Assembly (NCBI GenBank): GCA_035606175.1
Contig: DATNFW010000048.1
Coordinates: 1 to 64,000, forward strand
DNA: 64,000 bases
DNA from: JASHUC01 sp035606175
Lineage (GTDB): Bacteria > Pseudomonadota > Gammaproteobacteria > Steroidobacterales > Steroidobacteraceae
Reading direction: 5' to 3'
In this document: piece by piece, positions 60,994 to 64,000 of the stretch
Position numbering within the stretch: the stretch's first letter is position 1
How the letters are laid out: each line of letters opens with the position of its first letter
The notes under the pieces: generated by a model
Database searches by the model: none
Seen by the model: only the letters and a program-made list of their open reading frames with translations
What the model was told of the DNA's origin: nothing
Translations under genes and position numbers: made by a program

Positions 60994-62684
60994 GTGGCCG
61001 TCGCGCGACGCATCACGCCGCCGTGCTCCATCTCGCCGCGACCGATCGCGATCGGGCGCGATAGCGCCTCCGGTTGAGGCCGAGCGAGCAGGCGATAGAG
61101 ATTGCCGAGCTGGCGGCGATACAGCTCGTCGAACTGCCGGACCGCTTCCGGCGGGTTGTAATCTCCGAACCACCAGAACCAATCCGAGCTCTCGCAGAGC
61201 GCGAGCTGGCGTTGCGCGGCCGCGCGCGTCTCGAGCTGCGGCATGCCGTGCGCGAGCGCCTCGTCGTAGGCGACCTTGGCATCGCAGAGCAGATCCCACG
61301 CCGCGTTCTTTGCCGCATCGCCCATCCAGGTACCGAGCGTGCCGTGCACCCAGCTGCCCGCCACGATGCGCTCGAGCGGCCGCGCTTCGATCTGCGAGGC
61401 GACCTTCGAGAGCGTCGTGAGCTCGATCAGGGGATGCTCCGACAAGAGCGCATACATCGAATCGAGGAAGTAGTAGCCGTTGAACGGGTAGTACTCCCAG
61501 GCATTCTCGCCATCGAGTGCGATCAGCACCGCGCGCCCGGCCAGGGCGCCGGAGCGCGCAATCTCACCGAGCTCGTGCGCGAGGTTGCGGGCGGCATCGT
61601 CGCCGTGCCAGCTCGAGTAGGTGAAGCCGATCAGGTCGGAGAGCCGATCGTCGCGGAACCAGCACGGAAGCGTCGCACCCTCGAGCCGGTAGGGCCGCTC
61701 GAGCGCTCCCGGCTCATCCCCGCGAACACCGCTTGCCGCAAGGCTCGCCCGCAACACCGAGCCGCCCGAGGCTGCCCAATGGAAGCCATGCGCATCGAGC
61801 AGCCGCAACGCCGGCTCGCTCACGGCGCCCTCGGCGGGCCAGCAGCCGGCCGGCCGCATGGCGAAGCAACGCTCGAAGACGCGGACCGACTCCTCGACGT
61901 GCCACGCCGCCCGCTCCGCGCCTCCCGGATAGTGCGCATGGCGCGGCAACGGCGAGTCCGGTACCGACTCGCGCGCGGCCCGGAAGTCGAGCAGAAGCGG
62001 AAGAATCGGATGCGCATACGGCGTCACGGACAGCTCGCAGCGCCCGCTCTCGGCGAGCCGTCTGTAGCGCGGCACGATTCCCGCGAGCAGCTCGCCGATG
62101 AGCGCGAGGAGTGCCCGGCGCTGCGCGACGGTGAAGCCCCTCCCCTGCTCGGCGAGCGCCGCGATGCGCATGTCGGAGCGGCGCACCGTCTCGCCCATCC
62201 AGGCGAGGTGGTACCACACGGCGAGATCCCGGATGAGCGCATCGGCGGCGTAGGGCGCGTGCTCGGATGTCGCGAGCGGCTCGGCAAGCGCTGCGAGATC
62301 GCGGTACGGAGCGAACCGCTCGATCATGTGCTGGCGATGCGCGCGCAGACAGGCGCGGATCAGCGCGGCACGCTCCGCGCCCGACTCGGGCAGCGGTGCC
62401 GGACCGAGCAGTGCGAGCACGGGATCGGGCAGCGGTTCTGCCCGCTCGAGATGCGCAGCGACACGGTGCGAGATGTCCTCGAGCTGCTCGAGAAGCACGG
62501 GCGTGAAGTTCACGACGGCGCGCGCGCCCGCGTGCGCCTCGAGATGCCCGGCCATGTCCGTGTAATCTTTGATTGCGTGCAAGTACGTCCACGGCAACAC
62601 GTATTGACCCGTGAGCGCATCGCGATAGTGGGGCTGGTGCATGTGCCACAGCAGCACCACGGGCAGGCGGGCGGAAGTGGTCAT
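60990..62684 (-). CDS. Glycoside hydrolase family 57 enzyme
   Basis: From the ATG at 62684 the 564-residue product opens with the GH57 signature LLWHMHQPHYRD. It has CWPAEGAVSEPAL (the likely nucleophile Glu) and LIALDGENAWEYY (the likely acid/base Asp), then a helical C-terminal domain with SSDWFWWFGDYNPP. GH57 members are alpha-amylases, branching enzymes or glucanotransferases; this alpha-amylase-like type in a glg operon probably processes glycogen. A longer upstream frame overlaps glgC. The gene is 31 bp downstream of glgC and its stop overlaps malQ. Confidence 0.93.
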   Translation of the reverse strand: MTTSARLPVVLLWHMHQPHYRDALTGQYVLPWTYLHAIKDYTDMAGHLEAHAGARAVVNFTPVLLEQLEDISHRVAAHLERAEPLPDPVLALLGPAPLPESGAERAALIRACLRAHRQHMIERFAPYRDLAALAEPLATSEHAPYAADALIRDLAVWYHLAWMGETVRRSDMRIAALAEQGRGFTVAQRRALLALIGELLAGIVPRYRRLAESGRCELSVTPYAHPILPLLLDFRAARESVPDSPLPRHAHYPGGAERAAWHVEESVRVFERCFAMRPAGCWPAEGAVSEPALRLLDAHGFHWAASGGSVLRASLAASGVRGDEPGALERPYRLEGATLPCWFRDDRLSDLIGFTYSSWHGDDAARNLAHELGEIARSGALAGRAVLIALDGENAWEYYPFNGYYFLDSMYALLSEHPLIELTTLSKVASQIEARPLERIVAGSWVHGTLGTWMGDAAKNAAWDLLCDAKVAYDEALAHGMPQLETRAAAQRQLALCESSDWFWWFGDYNPPEAVRQFDELYRRQLGNLYRLLARPQPEALSRPIAIGRGEMEHGGVMRRATAT

Positions 62685-62715
62685 CGAATCGGCATCGTCC
62701 CCGTCGGCACCGGCC

Positions 62716-63996
62716 TCATCCCTGGGCTGCCGGCAACTTTCGCAACATGTCCGCCGTGACGAGAGCAACGCCCTTGTCCGTGACATGGAAGCGCTGCGCG
62801 TCGGCGTTGCGGTCGAGACCGATTTGCATGCCGTCCGGGACCTGGCAACCCTCATCGAGGATTGCACGCCGTACGTGGCAGCCCTTGCCGATCTCGACTC
62901 GCGGCAGCACGACGGCGTCCTCGACCACCGAGTGCTCGTCGACGCGGACGTCCGAGAACAGAAGCGATCCGCGCACGGTCGAGCCCGAGATGATGCAGCC
63001 GCCCGAGACGACGGAGTTGATCGCCATACCGCGGCGGCCGTCCTCATCGAGCACGAACTTCGCCGGCGGCGAGTGCACCTGATAGGTCCAGATCGGCCAC
63101 TCGCGATCGTAGATGTTGAGCTCTGGAGCTACGTGGACGAGCTCCACGTTCGCCTCGTAATAGGCGTCGATCGTGCCCACGTCGCGCCAGTAGCTCTGCG
63201 CGCGCGTCTTCACGTCCTGAAACGGGTAAGCGAATACCTGGCGCGTGCCGATCGCCTGGGGAATGACGTTCTTGCCGAAATCGTGTTGCGAGGCGGCATC
63301 GCTCGCATCCTCGACGAGCAGCCTTTCGAGCAAGCGGGTGTTGAAGACGTAGATGCCCATCGAGGCGAGGATCGAGTCGGGGCGATTGGGCAGCGTGTCG
63401 GGCTTCGCGGGCTTCTCGGTGAACTTCGTCACGCGGTTCCACTCGGTCGCGGTGAGCACACCGAAACTGCGCGACTCCGCGGCAGGAAGCACTACGACGC
63501 CGACCGTCACGTCGCCTCCCTTCTCGACGTGATAGGCGATCATCGGACCGTAATCCATCTTGTAGATGTGATCGCCCGCGAGCACCAGCACGTGCTTCGG
63601 CCGGTGCGAGAGGATCAGCTCGAGATTCTGGTAGAGCGCATCGGCGGTGCCGCGATACCAGCATTCTCCGAGCTGCTGCTGCGCGGGGACGACTTCGACG
63701 AACTCGCCGAACTCCCCGCGAAGGTAGCTCCAGCCCTGCTGCACGTGCTGAATGAGCGACTGCGCCTTGTATTGCGTGAGGATCGAAATCTGCCGGATCC
63801 CCGAGTTGACGCAGTTCGAGAGGACGAAGTCGACGATGCGGAACTTGCCCCCGAACGGTGTCGCGGGCTTGCAGCGGTGTGCGGTGAGATCCTTCAGACG
63901 CTCGCCGCGTCCGCCCGCCATGACGACCGCGAGCGTGCCGCTCGTGAGGCGGCTCACGTAACGTCCGGAGGTGGCGCGCACGGGAGGTCGGGACAT
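62716..63996 (-). CDS. glgC: Glucose-1-phosphate adenylyltransferase
   Basis: GlgC makes ADP-glucose from ATP and glucose-1-phosphate, the committed step of glycogen synthesis. The 426-residue enzyme has the nucleotide motif VVMAGGRGERLKDLT, the KPATPFGGKFRIVDF effector/substrate region, WYRGTADALYQN, and the C-terminal left-handed beta-helix (from about residue 320). The start ATG is 4 bp from the window edge. It heads the glgC-GH57-malQ-LEA14 transcript and works with glgA on the other strand. Confidence 0.97.
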   Translation of the reverse strand: MSRPPVRATSGRYVSRLTSGTLAVVMAGGRGERLKDLTAHRCKPATPFGGKFRIVDFVLSNCVNSGIRQISILTQYKAQSLIQHVQQGWSYLRGEFGEFVEVVPAQQQLGECWYRGTADALYQNLELILSHRPKHVLVLAGDHIYKMDYGPMIAYHVEKGGDVTVGVVVLPAAESRSFGVLTATEWNRVTKFTEKPAKPDTLPNRPDSILASMGIYVFNTRLLERLLVEDASDAASQHDFGKNVIPQAIGTRQVFAYPFQDVKTRAQSYWRDVGTIDAYYEANVELVHVAPELNIYDREWPIWTYQVHSPPAKFVLDEDGRRGMAINSVVSGGCIISGSTVRGSLLFSDVRVDEHSVVEDAVVLPRVEIGKGCHVRRAILDEGCQVPDGMQIGLDRNADAQRFHVTDKGVALVTADMLRKLPAAQG

Positions 63997-64000
63997 GATC

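Overview
The window is GC-rich chromosomal DNA from a gammaproteobacterium. The gene orders are classic for that class: rhlB divergent from trxA-rho, aroQ-accB-accC-prmA, fis-purH-purD, and glnE next to a small zf-CHCC protein gene. A CIRCE-type operator at groES, a homospermidine synthase and the high GC point towards the Xanthomonadales/Nevskiales/Steroidobacter neighbourhood. That placement is inference from family knowledge, not from a search. Almost all of the DNA is coding. I see no tRNA, rRNA, CRISPR array, intact insertion sequence or prophage. Several genes start with GTG or TTG, and ATGA/GTGA stop-start overlaps are common.

Region by region. 1-6.1 kb (minus): a zf-CHCC fragment, glnE, a secreted beta-helix-like protein of unknown role, then groES-groEL with promoter, CIRCE operator and terminator. 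6.2-17.7 kb (plus): cutA-dsbD-tlpA-like, aroQ-accB-accC-prmA, a zinc-ribbon/DUF3426 protein, fis, purH, purD. 17.7-20.6 kb (minus): an outer-membrane barrel protein, rho and trxA. 20.9-24.5 kb (plus): rhlB, a YdcH-like protein, arfB and an MFS transporter. 24.5-27.6 kb (minus): a truncated glutathione-transferase relic, plsB and an alpha/beta hydrolase. 27.7-34.5 kb: a fused 5-oxoprolinase, an isolated contractile-tail sheath homologue and a lipoprotein L,D-transpeptidase. 34.6-41.7 kb: greB, homospermidine synthase, a GST, a mercaptopyruvate sulfurtransferase, speA, a Gdt1/TMEM165-type transporter and an RRM protein. 41.8-49.6 kb: a lipobox-bearing methyltransferase-like protein, a UvrD/Rep helicase, an S9 peptidase with a coupled P-loop kinase, and three conserved unknowns.

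49.7-57.2 kb is one tight minus-strand run: M32 carboxypeptidase, ttcA, a dual-specificity phosphatase fused to an ADP-ribosylglycohydrolase, a zinc metallopeptidase, an ATP-grasp ligase, a CpeT-like lipoprotein and a Nudix hydrolase. 57.4-64 kb holds glycogen/alpha-glucan genes: glgA (plus) against glgC, a GH57 enzyme, malQ and a LEA14/WHy lipoprotein (minus). malQ carries an in-frame amber codon in a conserved motif.

The most unusual items are the lone sheath protein at 31.3-33.0 kb, the ADP-ribose/ATP-grasp/metallopeptidase run at 49.7-54.8 kb with its altered glycohydrolase metal motif, and the interrupted malQ. Most of the rest is housekeeping.
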